Of a stretch of 38,103 nucleotides of DNA, positions 1 to 7,923 are shown one piece after another. The notes under the pieces were generated by a model. That model ran no database searches. It was given only the letters and a program-made list of their open reading frames with translations, and was not told where the DNA came from. The position numbers and the translations under genes were made by a program. Location of the stretch: positions 1-38,103 of the forward strand of contig JACQDF010000052.1 of the NCBI GenBank assembly GCA_016201205.1. Reading direction: 5' to 3'. Each line of letters opens with the position of its first letter. Position 1 is the first letter of the stretch. This stretch comes from Acidobacteriota bacterium. Lineage in GTDB: Bacteria > Acidobacteriota > Terriglobia > Bryobacterales > Bryobacteraceae.

Positions 1-25
1 AGTCGTCATGACCCTGCTGGGTTCA

Positions 26-93
26 ACCGCCGTATACGGAAAACCGTACGTACGGTGGTGTGGGAGGGGCTACGGGCGCAATCCCGTAGCCTC
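26..93. repeat. Two adjacent stem-loops beyond the MerT-like gene
   Basis: Two inverted repeats lie side by side. The first (26-59) has arms around an AAAA loop at 40-43 and forms about 14 pairs with a 2-nt bulge. The second has perfect 9-bp arms GGCTACGGG (68-76) and CCCGTAGCC (83-91) around a 6-nt loop, and two further pairs (one a G-T wobble) extend it. They sit just past the 3' end of the minus-strand gene ending at 107, so they could end its transcript or protect its 3' end. There is no T-tract on the minus strand, so a classical rho-independent terminator is not shown. The rest of 1-106 shows no gene. Confidence 0.55.
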
Positions 94-106
94 AACCCGA
101 TCAAGT

Positions 107-595
107 CTATTTCTTGGTCGGCGAGAACACCTTCGGCAGCAGCCAGAACGCCAGCCCTGCCGCGGCCAGCAGCATGGCGGAAACGGGGATCGCCCAGGTT
201 TCATCCCACTGCCCCCACGGCAGACCCGCCGCGATGCCCCAATAGTGCAACACAACGTAGGTCCAGGAGACATAGAGCGCGTGGAATGTGAGCAACGCGA
301 GCAGCGACAGATTCAGAATCCGGTTGCGCTGCCTGCGCGCCTGGTCGAGAGTGCAGATGCCGCGGGAGCGAAAATAAAGGGCCAGCGTCACCGCAATCAG
401 CAGCAGGGCGGCGGCGCGGAAATACCAGCGATACTCGCCGTAAAGGATATTGCCCCAGTTGTTGGCGATGGCCACCGACGTGACGCCAAGCGAGACCAGC
501 ACAATCGGCGTCAGGCAGCACAGTCCGGCCACAGCGGCGCCCATCATCGAGCGGATCAGGACAGCGTTCCTGTCCCGGCTTTCCAACGAATCCAT
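107..595 (-). CDS. MerT-like small integral membrane protein
   Basis: The 162-residue protein has about four hydrophobic segments (roughly residues 17-45, 58-77, 94-115 and 133-155). The first carries a vicinal cysteine pair in GLCCLTPIVLVSLGV, which resembles the first membrane helix of mercuric transporters (MerT), where the CC pair passes the metal ion across the inner membrane. A further Cys occurs in the loop near residue 81 (GICTLDQ). No merR, merP or merA lies beside it, so mercury transport is only a family-level suggestion; another soft metal or a membrane thiol function is possible. The gene diverges from the aldehyde dehydrogenase operon across a 54-bp spacer. The ATG at 595 fits the first helix; the purine run before it (AAAGAAG) is a poor ribosome site. 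Confidence 0.7.
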   Translation of the reverse strand: MDSLESRDRNAVLIRSMMGAAVAGLCCLTPIVLVSLGVTSVAIANNWGNILYGEYRWYFRAAALLLIAVTLALYFRSRGICTLDQARRQRNRILNLSLLALLTFHALYVSWTYVVLHYWGIAAGLPWGQWDETWAIPVSAMLLAAAGLAFWLLPKVFSPTKK

Positions 596-621
596 CTTCT
601 TTCACTGTAGCCCTGTCACGC

Positions 622-642
622 TAGAATGAGCAATGCGTGAGG
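622..642 (+). promoter_or_regulatory. Candidate -10 box and ribosome site of the aldehyde dehydrogenase operon
   Basis: TAGAAT at 622-627 is a five-of-six match to the -10 consensus. GAGG at 639-642 lies seven bases before the ATG at 650 and supports that start. A convincing -35 box is not visible (TTCACT at 601-606 gives a 15-bp spacer). The same TAGAATGAG string starts the promoter of the deacylase on the minus strand near 9624. Confidence 0.4.
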
Positions 643-649
643 CATTTTC

Positions 650-2167
650 ATGGTTAGCGCAATCTTCGAACGCCTCGGCATCACGCCGGTGAATTCAGGC
701 GCCTGCGGCACGGAGTGGATCCCGAATCCGGCGGGTCCGGAGCTGGCTTCGCACAACCCTTCGGACGGCTCGTTGCTCGCCAAAGTGCGCATGGCAGCCG
801 AAGAGGACTACGACGAAGTCACCTGGAACGCCGCCAGGGTCTTCGAGCGCTGGCGCATGTTTCCCGCTCCGCAGCGCGGCCTGCTGGTGCGCGAGATTGG
901 CGAGGAGCTGCGCAAAGCCAAAGACGATCTGGGCGCGCTGGTGACGATCGAGACGGGCAAGATCCTGGCGGAGGGCAAAGGCGAAGTGCAGGAGATGATC
1001 GACATCGCCGATTTCGCCGTGGGCTTGTCGCGCCAGCTCTCCGGACTCACCATGCCAAGCGAGCGGCCGGGCCACCGCATGTTCGAGCAATGGCATCCGC
1101 TGGGCATGGCGGGCGTGATCACCGCCTTTAATTTTCCGGTGGCGGTGTGGAGCTGGAATGCGCTGATCGCCGCCGTCTGCGGCGATGTCGTGATCTGGAA
1201 GCCGTCTCAGAAGACCCCGCTGGCGGCGATCGCCGTGCAGCACATCTGCAACCGGGTGATGGAGCGCCACGGGTGGAAGGGCGTATTCAACCTCGTGATT
1301 GGCGAAGACGAGACGGTGGCGCAGCGGATGCTCGAGGACAAGCGCGTCCCGCTGGTGAGCGCGACCGGCTCCTGCCGGATGGGCCACTACGTCGCCCAAT
1401 GGGTGCACGCGCGGCTGGGCCGCACGATCCTCGAGCTGGGCGGCAACAACGGCGTCCTCATCCTGGACGACGCCAACCTCGATCTGGCGCTCCGCGCGGT
1501 GGTATTCGGCGCGGTGGGAACCGCGGGGCAGCGCTGCACCACCATCCGGCGGCTGTTTCTGCACAAGAACATCGCCGCAGAGTTCACCAGGCGGCTGATC
1601 GAAGCGTACCGGCAGGTGCGGATCGGCGACCCGCTTGATCCAAGCACGCTCATGGGCCCGCTAATCAACGAAGACGCCGTGCGGAACATGATCGAGGGGA
1701 TCGAGCTCATCGAGCAGCAGGGTGGCGAGATCCTCCACGGAGGCAAGCGCCTGGACCGGCCCGGGTATTTTGTCGAGCCAACCATCGTGAAGGCAGATCC
1801 GGCGATGTCGATTGTGAAAGAAGAGATCTTCGCTCCGATCCTATACCTGATGGAGTTCGAGAACCTGGAGGAGGCGATTGGGTGGCATAACAACGTGCCG
1901 CAAGGTCTGAGTTCAGCGATCTTCACCAACAATCTGATCGCGGCCGAGACGTTCCTCAGCGCGCGAGGGAGTGATTGCGGCATCGCCAACGTGAATATCG
2001 GCACCACCGGCGCGGAGATCGGCGGCGCGTTTGGCGGCGAGAAAGAAACGGGCGGCGGCCGTGAATCGGGAAGCGACGCCTGGAAGGCCTACATGCGGCG
2101 GCAGACCGTCACCGTGAATTGGTCGCCCGAGCTGCCGCTGGCGCAAGGGATCAGCTTCGAGTTGTAA
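650..2167 (+). CDS. Aldehyde dehydrogenase, ALDH7 (aminoadipate-semialdehyde dehydrogenase) type
   Basis: The 505-residue NAD(P)-dependent aldehyde dehydrogenase oxidises an aldehyde to its carboxylate. Visible landmarks are the oxyanion/cofactor asparagine N161 in TAFNFPVAVWSWN, the WKPS cofactor motif near 183-186, the general base E262 in LELGGNN, and the nucleophile C296 in GTAGQRCTT. The strings GLSRQLSGLTMPSERPGHRM and EQWHPLGMAG are hallmarks of the ALDH7 branch, which acts on alpha-aminoadipate semialdehyde/piperideine-6-carboxylate in lysine catabolism. Length is normal. It opens a four-gene unit; the next gene begins seven bases after its stop. Because the operon also encodes a sugar-binding protein and a sugar-acid dehydratase, the true substrate could be a semialdehyde of sugar-acid breakdown, such as 2-oxoglutarate semialdehyde. 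That is inference. Confidence 0.93.
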   Translation: MVSAIFERLGITPVNSGACGTEWIPNPAGPELASHNPSDGSLLAKVRMAAEEDYDEVTWNAARVFERWRMFPAPQRGLLVREIGEELRKAKDDLGALVTIETGKILAEGKGEVQEMIDIADFAVGLSRQLSGLTMPSERPGHRMFEQWHPLGMAGVITAFNFPVAVWSWNALIAAVCGDVVIWKPSQKTPLAAIAVQHICNRVMERHGWKGVFNLVIGEDETVAQRMLEDKRVPLVSATGSCRMGHYVAQWVHARLGRTILELGGNNGVLILDDANLDLALRAVVFGAVGTAGQRCTTIRRLFLHKNIAAEFTRRLIEAYRQVRIGDPLDPSTLMGPLINEDAVRNMIEGIELIEQQGGEILHGGKRLDRPGYFVEPTIVKADPAMSIVKEEIFAPILYLMEFENLEEAIGWHNNVPQGLSSAIFTNNLIAAETFLSARGSDCGIANVNIGTTGAEIGGAFGGEKETGGGRESGSDAWKAYMRRQTVTVNWSPELPLAQGISFEL

Positions 2168-2174
2168 TCAGACT

Positions 2175-2975
2175 GTGGCCATTTATACCTGCCTGGACAT
2201 GATCGCGGACTGCCGGGCGAACCGGCCGGCGGGATGGTCCTATCTGGTAGGCAACTATGTTCCGGTGATGCGGCTTGTCCTCTCACACTACTACCCCGAT
2301 CGGAAGGCGGATCGGGAACTGCTGGACCAGGTTCTGAAGGCGCTGCACGATCCGCTGGCGGCGCTGTTTGCTCACCCGGGCGCGGGAACGGAGCGCGAAT
2401 TCGTGACGGCGCTGCGGCAAGCCGTGCTGGCGGCGGTGGAAAAGGAGAGCGCGAATCAGACGTCCGCCGGCGCCCTGGATCTGGAGACGATGACGGCGGC
2501 GCTCGAAGAATTCACGGCGACAGAGCGCCAGTTCGTGTGGCTGGAGTCCATGGCATACACCGCGGAGCAGACGGCGGCACTGATGAACCTGGAGGCATCC
2601 ACGGTTGAGAACGCGCGAAATCGGGCCGAGGAATTGCTGCGATCAAGAATGGACCATTGGAAACGCGGGCTGATCGCGGAAACCGGACGTATCCTGGGGC
2701 GGCTGGCGGCGGCGGCAAGGACAGAGGAATGCCTCCCTGCGCGGGCGTTCCTGGACACGCTCGACGGGCGCATCACTTGGATCCGCAAGAAGGATTGCGA
2801 ATTCCACATGATGAGCTGCTGGCACTGCATCGATCATTTCTGCCGCATCCGGGAAGCAGATCATGCCTTGCGGGTGGCACGGCCGCTCGGCGAGGACGAG
2901 GCAATGCCGTACCGGTTGGCGCTGGGGCTGCCCGAGGAGAAGCAGCCGTTCTGGAAAAAGATGTTTGCTCCATGA
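2175..2975 (+). CDS. Sigma-70-like protein with C-terminal Cys/His cluster
   Basis: The 266-residue protein reads as three parts. Residues 1-90 are helical and acidic-basic, as in sigma region 2. Residues about 107-157 (LEEFTATERQFVWL through AEELLRSRM) follow the sigma region 4 pattern, in which a helix-turn-helix binds a -35 element. A dense metal-ligand cluster follows: C208, H211, C215, H217, C218, H221 and C223 (KDCEFHMMSCWHCIDHFCR). I do not recognise a named family; the likeliest role is a DNA-binding or sigma-type regulator whose Cys/His cluster binds zinc or senses metal or redox state. Start is GTG at 2175, seven bases after the dehydrogenase stop. Its TGA at 2973-2975 shares an A with an ATG at 2975, but the next gene more likely starts at 2990. 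No anti-sigma gene adjoins it. Confidence 0.6.
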   Translation: MAIYTCLDMIADCRANRPAGWSYLVGNYVPVMRLVLSHYYPDRKADRELLDQVLKALHDPLAALFAHPGAGTEREFVTALRQAVLAAVEKESANQTSAGALDLETMTAALEEFTATERQFVWLESMAYTAEQTAALMNLEASTVENARNRAEELLRSRMDHWKRGLIAETGRILGRLAAAARTEECLPARAFLDTLDGRITWIRKKDCEFHMMSCWHCIDHFCRIREADHALRVARPLGEDEAMPYRLALGLPEEKQPFWKKMFAP

Positions 2976-2989
2976 TGGGAGGTGTCCTC

Positions 2990-3979
2990 ATGGTTAAGAA
3001 ACCCATATTGCTGTTTTTCTGCTGGCTGGCGGCGCTCGCGCCGTCCGGTTGCCGCGTTGATCCGCACACGGTGGCGGAGAAGTATTACCTGGTGGTGTCG
3101 AATATGAAATCGCCCTTCTTTGAACAGGTAAGCGCGGGCCTGAACCAGGCCGCCAGCGAGCTGAAAGTTCACGCGGCGCTTCTTGGTCCGGAGACCTACG
3201 ATCCGCAAGGGCAAAAGCAGGACTTCCGGCGAATTGCGGCGACCAGGCCGGCGGGCATCCTGGTTTCCGTCGCGGATCCCAGGCTACTGACCGAGGACAT
3301 TGACGCGGCCATTGCCGCCGGCATTCCGGTGATCACCGTCGACTCGGATGCCCCGTCGAGCAAGCGGCTGTTCTTTGTCGGCACGAACAATTATGAAGCC
3401 GGGCAGATGGGCGCACGCGAAGCCGCCAGGCATCTGAACGGAAAAGGCAACGTGGTGGCCTTTCTGACAGCGGGCCAGCCGAATCTGGAAGAACGCCTGA
3501 GCGGCTATCGCAGCGTGTTTGAGGCCCATCCACAGATCAAAATCACCGAGGTCGTGGATTTGAAGGGCGATCCGCTGGTGGCGTTTGACAAAGCAAAAGA
3601 GTTGCTCGAAAAAGGCCGGCCGGTGGACGCCTTCATCAGCATGGAAGGGCAAAGCGCGAAGGAAGTGGCTGAAGTGCTGGTGCGGAACAAAGCGTCGAAA
3701 GTCGTGATCTCGATGGACGCGCTGGCGCCGACCCTGGATGGAATCGAGAAGGGAGTGATCACCGCGACGGTCGCGCAGAAGCCGTTCACCATCGGCTACA
3801 CAGGCTTGCGACTGATGGCGGATTTGCGATTGTACAAGCTCCCCTCGCTGACGCTGGATTTCGCCAGGGACCCGAATTCCCGCCTGCCTCGATTTGTGGA
3901 CACAGGCGCGGCGCTGGTGGACAAGTCCAATGTGGCGGCCTATCGCGAAGCAGGCAAGCGCGCCGGCGGAGGGAACTGA
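2990..3979 (+). CDS. Sugar-type periplasmic binding lipoprotein (ABC/LacI-fold substrate-binding protein)
   Basis: The 329-residue protein has a lipoprotein signal peptide ending APSG-C21 (the lipobox is imperfect, Pro at -3). A type-1 periplasmic binding fold of the ribose/galactose kind follows: YYLVVSNMKSPFFEQVSAGL, then DIDAAIAAGIPVITVDSD and FVGTNNYEAGQMGA, then DAFISMEGQSAKEVAEVL. It should capture a sugar or sugar derivative outside the inner membrane. No permease or ATPase gene lies next to it, so it either serves a transporter encoded elsewhere or acts as a sensor partner. The ATG at 2990 is chosen because GGGAGG (2978-2983) sits just before it and the signal peptide starts there; an in-frame ATG at 2975 would precede that site. 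Its stop overlaps the next start (ATGA, 3979). Confidence 0.85.
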   Translation: MVKKPILLFFCWLAALAPSGCRVDPHTVAEKYYLVVSNMKSPFFEQVSAGLNQAASELKVHAALLGPETYDPQGQKQDFRRIAATRPAGILVSVADPRLLTEDIDAAIAAGIPVITVDSDAPSSKRLFFVGTNNYEAGQMGAREAARHLNGKGNVVAFLTAGQPNLEERLSGYRSVFEAHPQIKITEVVDLKGDPLVAFDKAKELLEKGRPVDAFISMEGQSAKEVAEVLVRNKASKVVISMDALAPTLDGIEKGVITATVAQKPFTIGYTGLRLMADLRLYKLPSLTLDFARDPNSRLPRFVDTGAALVDKSNVAAYREAGKRAGGGN

Positions 3980-5184
3980 TGCGAATGCGGCAGTTTCTCG
4001 ATTGGGCGTGGAAAGGGCCGCTGGTGCTGCCGGCGTGGCTGCGCGAAGCGGCGGGCCAGCAACCAGGGTCGCTCAAGATCCGCCGGGTTGAGCCGCACGT
4101 GGTGCGCATCGGGTCGCGGGCTGACATCGTGTGCGTGCGTGTTGAGACGGAGGAAGGAATCCACGGCTGGGGCGAGGGTACGACGCCGCCCAACGTCACG
4201 CCCGTAGTGGCGCAGATCCGTTCTCTGGGGAAGCTCGCCATGGGCGCCAGCACCTGGGACATCGAAAAGCTCTGGCGGCGGATGTACATCGCCGAGGAGA
4301 ATACGCTGGGAGGAACGCTGTTCGCCGCCATCAGCGCGATCGACATCGCGCTGTGGGACATCCTCGGCAAGACGCTCCACGTGCCGGTGTACAGGCTGCT
4401 TGGCGGCAAGGTGCACGACAAGCTCCGCATCTATGCCAGCTACCGCTGGGGCAACATCCCGCGCACGGCGGACGCGTATTCACGCCGGACCAGGGAACTG
4501 ATCGCGGAAGGCGCGACGGCGGGCAAGTGGGACCCGTTCGGCGAGTATCCGGGGCCGGACCGGCAACTGCCCACCGCGACCCTGAATGAAGTGCGCGAGA
4601 TGGTGACGGGCATCCGGCAGGCGGGGCCGGCGTTCGACATTTGCGTCGAAGCGCACGGCAAGTTCAACCTCGCATCCGCGGGGCGGATCGTCAGGATGCT
4701 CGAGCCGTTCGATGTCTTCTTTCTCGAGGAGCCGGTTCCTCCGGAAAATGTGGATGCGATGGCGGCGTTGCAGCGCTCGACCAACATCCCCATCGCGACC
4801 GGCGAAGGGCTGCAATCGCACTGGAACTTTCGCGAATTGCTGGCCAGGCAGGCGGCCCGCATCCTGCAGCCTGATGTGGCCCGCACAGGCGGCATCACGG
4901 CGATGAAGAAGATCGCAGCCATGGCCGATGCGCACTACGTCACCGTGGCCCCGCACAATCCCAACGGCCCGATCTGCACGGCGGCGTCGATGCATGTGGC
5001 CGCGTCGATCCCCAACTTTCTCATCATGGAGGAGGGGAACAGGCAAACCGAGCAATACCAGCGGATCTTCAAGGACGGCTGGAAACACAGCTTCTCGCAT
5101 TGGGAGGTTCCCGAGTCGCCGGGACTCGGCGTGGACCTGACGCCCGAATTCTTGCGGGAATACGAAGTGAAGATGGCCGTCTGA
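3979..5184 (+). CDS. Enolase-superfamily sugar-acid dehydratase (galactonate dehydratase-like)
   Basis: The 401-residue member of the mandelate racemase/muconate lactonizing enzyme group has an N-terminal capping domain (about 31-150) and a C-terminal barrel. Metal ligands are E224 (in VEAHGK), E250/E251 (FLEEPVPPEN) and E276 (IATGEG). H226 and H326 (VAPHNPNGP) are the expected acid/base residues, the arrangement seen in D-galactonate and related dehydratases, which convert an aldonate to a 2-keto-3-deoxy acid. The first ligand is Glu where DgoD has Asp, which occurs in part of the family. The first ~30 residues extend beyond the usual start. GGAGGG at 3968-3973 supports the ATG at 3979, which overlaps the binding-protein stop. 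Exact substrate is unknown; pairing with the sugar-binding lipoprotein supports a sugar acid. Confidence 0.87.
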   Translation: MRMRQFLDWAWKGPLVLPAWLREAAGQQPGSLKIRRVEPHVVRIGSRADIVCVRVETEEGIHGWGEGTTPPNVTPVVAQIRSLGKLAMGASTWDIEKLWRRMYIAEENTLGGTLFAAISAIDIALWDILGKTLHVPVYRLLGGKVHDKLRIYASYRWGNIPRTADAYSRRTRELIAEGATAGKWDPFGEYPGPDRQLPTATLNEVREMVTGIRQAGPAFDICVEAHGKFNLASAGRIVRMLEPFDVFFLEEPVPPENVDAMAALQRSTNIPIATGEGLQSHWNFRELLARQAARILQPDVARTGGITAMKKIAAMADAHYVTVAPHNPNGPICTAASMHVAASIPNFLIMEEGNRQTEQYQRIFKDGWKHSFSHWEVPESPGLGVDLTPEFLREYEVKMAV

Positions 5185-5207
5185 GACGGCGCCCCCGCGG
5201 CGTCCGG

Positions 5208-6158
5208 TTATTCCTCGATTCCCAGACGCTTCCGGAGCGGCGCCAGCTTCTGCCGCATGGGCTCGACGCCGGGATCGGAGCCGGGCGGAATCAGCACCCG
5301 CTCCAGAAACAGCATGCTCTCGATGAAACGCGGGCGAAGCGTTCGCCCCAGGTGATCGGCGCCACGCACCGAGTGGTACTCATGCTTCACCCCGCCTTCC
5401 CAAAGCACGCGGTGCAGAAACTCCGTTCCCTCGTGCAGCAGGAACATGTCGTCGTCGCCGCATTCGAGATAAATCTGCAAGCCGGAATCGCGAATGCGTT
5501 TCGCCTGTGCCTTGGCGATGGACGCTGGGTTGTTCTCCTCCCAGTACTTCGGATCGACGGGCTTGCCGAATGCGGCTTCAAACAGCGCATCCTCGCGCCA
5601 GAAGCGATGGCGGGGCTTCATTTCACTCCACCTCAGGATCGGCTCGATGCCCGGCTCCATGGCGGCGACGCCTCCGAACTGGTCCGGGTGCTTGAGGGCA
5701 ATGCGCAGGCTGCCCATCCCTCCCATCGAGATGCCGCCGATCAGCCGCTTTTTTGCGTTCTTCGAGGCGCCGTAAGTCGCTGAGAGGTGGTCGAGAAAGG
5801 GGCCGATCAGAAAACTTTCCCAGCGTTCCGAGCCGTCCTTATAATCCATGTAGAAGCAGCGCGCAGTGACGCTGGGTGTCGCCACCACCATCTTCGGGAG
5901 CCTGCCGTCCTTCCATAGCTCTTCGATCAGCGGCCGCATCTGCGAGAGGTAGCGGCGATCGCCGCCTCCGCCATGCAACAGCAGCAGCACGGGCCACTCG
6001 ATGTTCTTGGAATGGCCGTCCGGCAGCAGCGCGGCGTAAGGCACGGCACGGGGCACGAACGAGGTCTGGAGGTCGCCTTCCACGAGCTGGCCACAGAAAG
6101 CTGTTGAAGCCAGCAGTCCTGTCAGAAGCGCAAAGGCGCAAAGCTCAAAAGATCGCAT
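5208..6158 (-). CDS. Exported esterase of the FrmB/esterase D type
   Basis: The 316-residue alpha/beta hydrolase begins with a signal peptide (about residues 1-22) and should act in the periplasm or outside the cell. The oxyanion-side strand is VLLLLHGGGG (57-66). The nucleophile is S144 in GGISMGGMGS; acid candidates are D235-D237 (LECGDDD) and the base is H269 (RGADHLGR). This order matches the esterase D/S-formylglutathione hydrolase group, whose exported members often cleave acetyl or feruloyl esters from plant polysaccharide. The gene converges on the dehydratase with a 23-bp gap and diverges from the radical SAM gene. Substrate cannot be told from sequence. Confidence 0.85.
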   Translation of the reverse strand: MRSFELCAFALLTGLLASTAFCGQLVEGDLQTSFVPRAVPYAALLPDGHSKNIEWPVLLLLHGGGGDRRYLSQMRPLIEELWKDGRLPKMVVATPSVTARCFYMDYKDGSERWESFLIGPFLDHLSATYGASKNAKKRLIGGISMGGMGSLRIALKHPDQFGGVAAMEPGIEPILRWSEMKPRHRFWREDALFEAAFGKPVDPKYWEENNPASIAKAQAKRIRDSGLQIYLECGDDDMFLLHEGTEFLHRVLWEGGVKHEYHSVRGADHLGRTLRPRFIESMLFLERVLIPPGSDPGVEPMRQKLAPLRKRLGIEE

Positions 6159-6225
6159 CAGCAGTTATGCTACACCCGGCGTCTCGAACATCGCACGGGG
6201 TCTTTCTGCCGCCAGCCGGATCATT

Positions 6226-6234
6226 TGCTATATT
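6226..6234 (+). promoter_or_regulatory. Extended -10 promoter of the radical SAM gene
   Basis: TGC followed by TATATT (6229-6234) matches an extended -10 box, with no good -35 box. Transcription would start near 6241, leaving about 17 bases before the ATG at 6258. No ribosome site is visible in that short leader. Confidence 0.45.
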
Positions 6235-6257
6235 TCTCATTCGAGCCTTTATTTCTC

Positions 6258-7907
6258 ATGCACACAACAATTCATCCGAAACGATCCAGCGCCCGCATTC
6301 TGTTCACCTCCGTCTTCGGCCCTTACGCCCGCGACGATGAATTCGGCAGCAGGGCCATCAATCCGATGGAGCTGTATCACAACCAGGTCACACGCAGTCA
6401 GGGCCCCTTTTCGCTGCGTATGTTCCATCGTTCCTGGGGCATCATGATGATCCAGGAAAACATCTCCGCCCCGTCCACGTTGCTCGATTTCCCCACCCTG
6501 GAGCAATTCGCACGCGAACTGGCCGCTCATCGCTACGACGTTGTGGGCATCTCGTCGATCATCGTCAACGTGGGCAAGGCGCGCGAGATGTGCCGCATGG
6601 TGCGCACGCTGTCACCGGAATCGGTCATCGTGGTCGGCGGTCACGTCACCGCCATCCCCGGCATCGAGAAGATCGTGGACGCGGACTTTTGCGTCAAAGG
6701 CGACGGCATTTCCTGGATGCGGCGCTACCTGGGAGAGGACGAAACAGCGCCCATCCGCCATCCTGACATCGTCTCCGGCTTCGGACACCGGGCGCTGGGC
6801 CTGCGAATGCCGCTGCGCAAAGGCTCAACCGCGGCGACCATCATCCCCTCGGTAGGCTGCCCCATGGGCTGCAACTTCTGCACGACTTCGGCTTTCTTTG
6901 GCGGCAAGGGCAAGTTCCTCAACTTTTACGAAACCGGTGGAGAACTCTTCGATCTGATGTGCCGCATGGAATCCCGCCTGAAAGTGCAGTCGTTCTTCAT
7001 GATGGACGAGAACTTTCTGCTGTACCGGAAGCGGGCCATCGAGTTGCTGGAACGCATGCGGCAAGCCGAGAAGAGCTGGGAGCTGTACGTCTTTTCCTCG
7101 GCCAATGCCATCCGCAAATACACCATCGAGGAGCTGATCGGATTAGGCGTGTCGTGGGTCTGGATGGGCCTGGAATCCAAAGGCGCTCAATACGCCAAAC
7201 TCGCCGATACGGATACCATCGAGCTGTGCCGCAGCCTGCACGAGAACGGCATCAAGCTGCTCGGCTCCACCATTGTCGGCCTCGAGCACCACACACCGGA
7301 GAACATCCGCGAGGAGATCGAATACGCGGTTTCGCACGGAACCGACTTCCATCAGTTCATGCTGTATACTCCGGTGCCCGGAACGCCGCTCCATCAGGAG
7401 ATGGCGCGGGAGGGGAAGCTCCTCGACGTCGATCTGGCGGATATACACGGACAGTACAAGTTCAACTTCCGTCATGAGGCAATCAGCGGCGAGGAATCGA
7501 AGAGATTCCTCGACTGGGCGTTCTGGCGGGACTTCGAGCGCAATGGCCCGAGCCTCTACCGCTTCTGCCGCACCACCTTCGAAGGATGGAAGCGGTATCA
7601 CGATCACCCGGAGCGGCGCATCCGGGAGCGGTTTGAGAGAGAAGTGAAAGCGCTGAAGAGCGCCTATTCCGGTGTGCTCTGGGCGATGGAGCGGCACTTA
7701 CGGGATTCCAACGATGCTGTCAGCCGCCAGATTCATGCGTTCCGCCGCGAATTGGAGAATGAATTCGGTTCGATCACGCGCCTGACTGGCTCGGTGCTGG
7801 GTCCGCTGCTTTTGTGGCTGACCAAACTCGAGGAGAAGCGGCTGGCGCGAGGCTGGACCTACGAACCGAAAATGATCGTCGAGCGGAGAAACTGGGCGGC
7901 AGGCTGA
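6258..7907 (+). CDS. Radical SAM protein with B12-binding-like N-terminal domain
   Basis: The 549-residue protein (from the ATG at 6258; an in-frame TTG at 6225 lies inside the promoter) has an N-terminal Rossmann-like region (about 80-160, with VVGISSIIVNVG and VIVVGGHVTA) typical of cobalamin-binding domains. A radical SAM barrel follows, with the cluster motif C201-x3-C205-x2-C208 (GCPMGCNFC). Later landmarks are FFMMDENFLLYRKRA and LGSTIVGLEHHTPENI, as in class-B-like radical SAM methylases and coupling enzymes. The DxHxxG cobalamin ligand motif is not seen, so B12 may be bound base-off without His, or the domain may be only structural. A helical, charged C-terminal part (about 420-549) is of unknown function. 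The reaction is unknown. No partner gene of a pathway adjoins it. Confidence 0.85.
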   Translation: MHTTIHPKRSSARILFTSVFGPYARDDEFGSRAINPMELYHNQVTRSQGPFSLRMFHRSWGIMMIQENISAPSTLLDFPTLEQFARELAAHRYDVVGISSIIVNVGKAREMCRMVRTLSPESVIVVGGHVTAIPGIEKIVDADFCVKGDGISWMRRYLGEDETAPIRHPDIVSGFGHRALGLRMPLRKGSTAATIIPSVGCPMGCNFCTTSAFFGGKGKFLNFYETGGELFDLMCRMESRLKVQSFFMMDENFLLYRKRAIELLERMRQAEKSWELYVFSSANAIRKYTIEELIGLGVSWVWMGLESKGAQYAKLADTDTIELCRSLHENGIKLLGSTIVGLEHHTPENIREEIEYAVSHGTDFHQFMLYTPVPGTPLHQEMAREGKLLDVDLADIHGQYKFNFRHEAISGEESKRFLDWAFWRDFERNGPSLYRFCRTTFEGWKRYHDHPERRIRERFEREVKALKSAYSGVLWAMERHLRDSNDAVSRQIHAFRRELENEFGSITRLTGSVLGPLLLWLTKLEEKRLARGWTYEPKMIVERRNWAAG

Positions 7908-7923
7908 CCGCTGTCGATGCGGT

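Noticed and set aside
15..60. tRNA-like GGTTCAA near the left edge
   Set aside because: No acceptor or anticodon arms can be formed around it; the region folds as two simple hairpins.
2657..2989. Upstream extension of the sugar-binding protein overlapping the sigma-like gene
   Set aside because: It would bury the lipoprotein signal peptide; a good ribosome site and ATG occur at 2978-2990.
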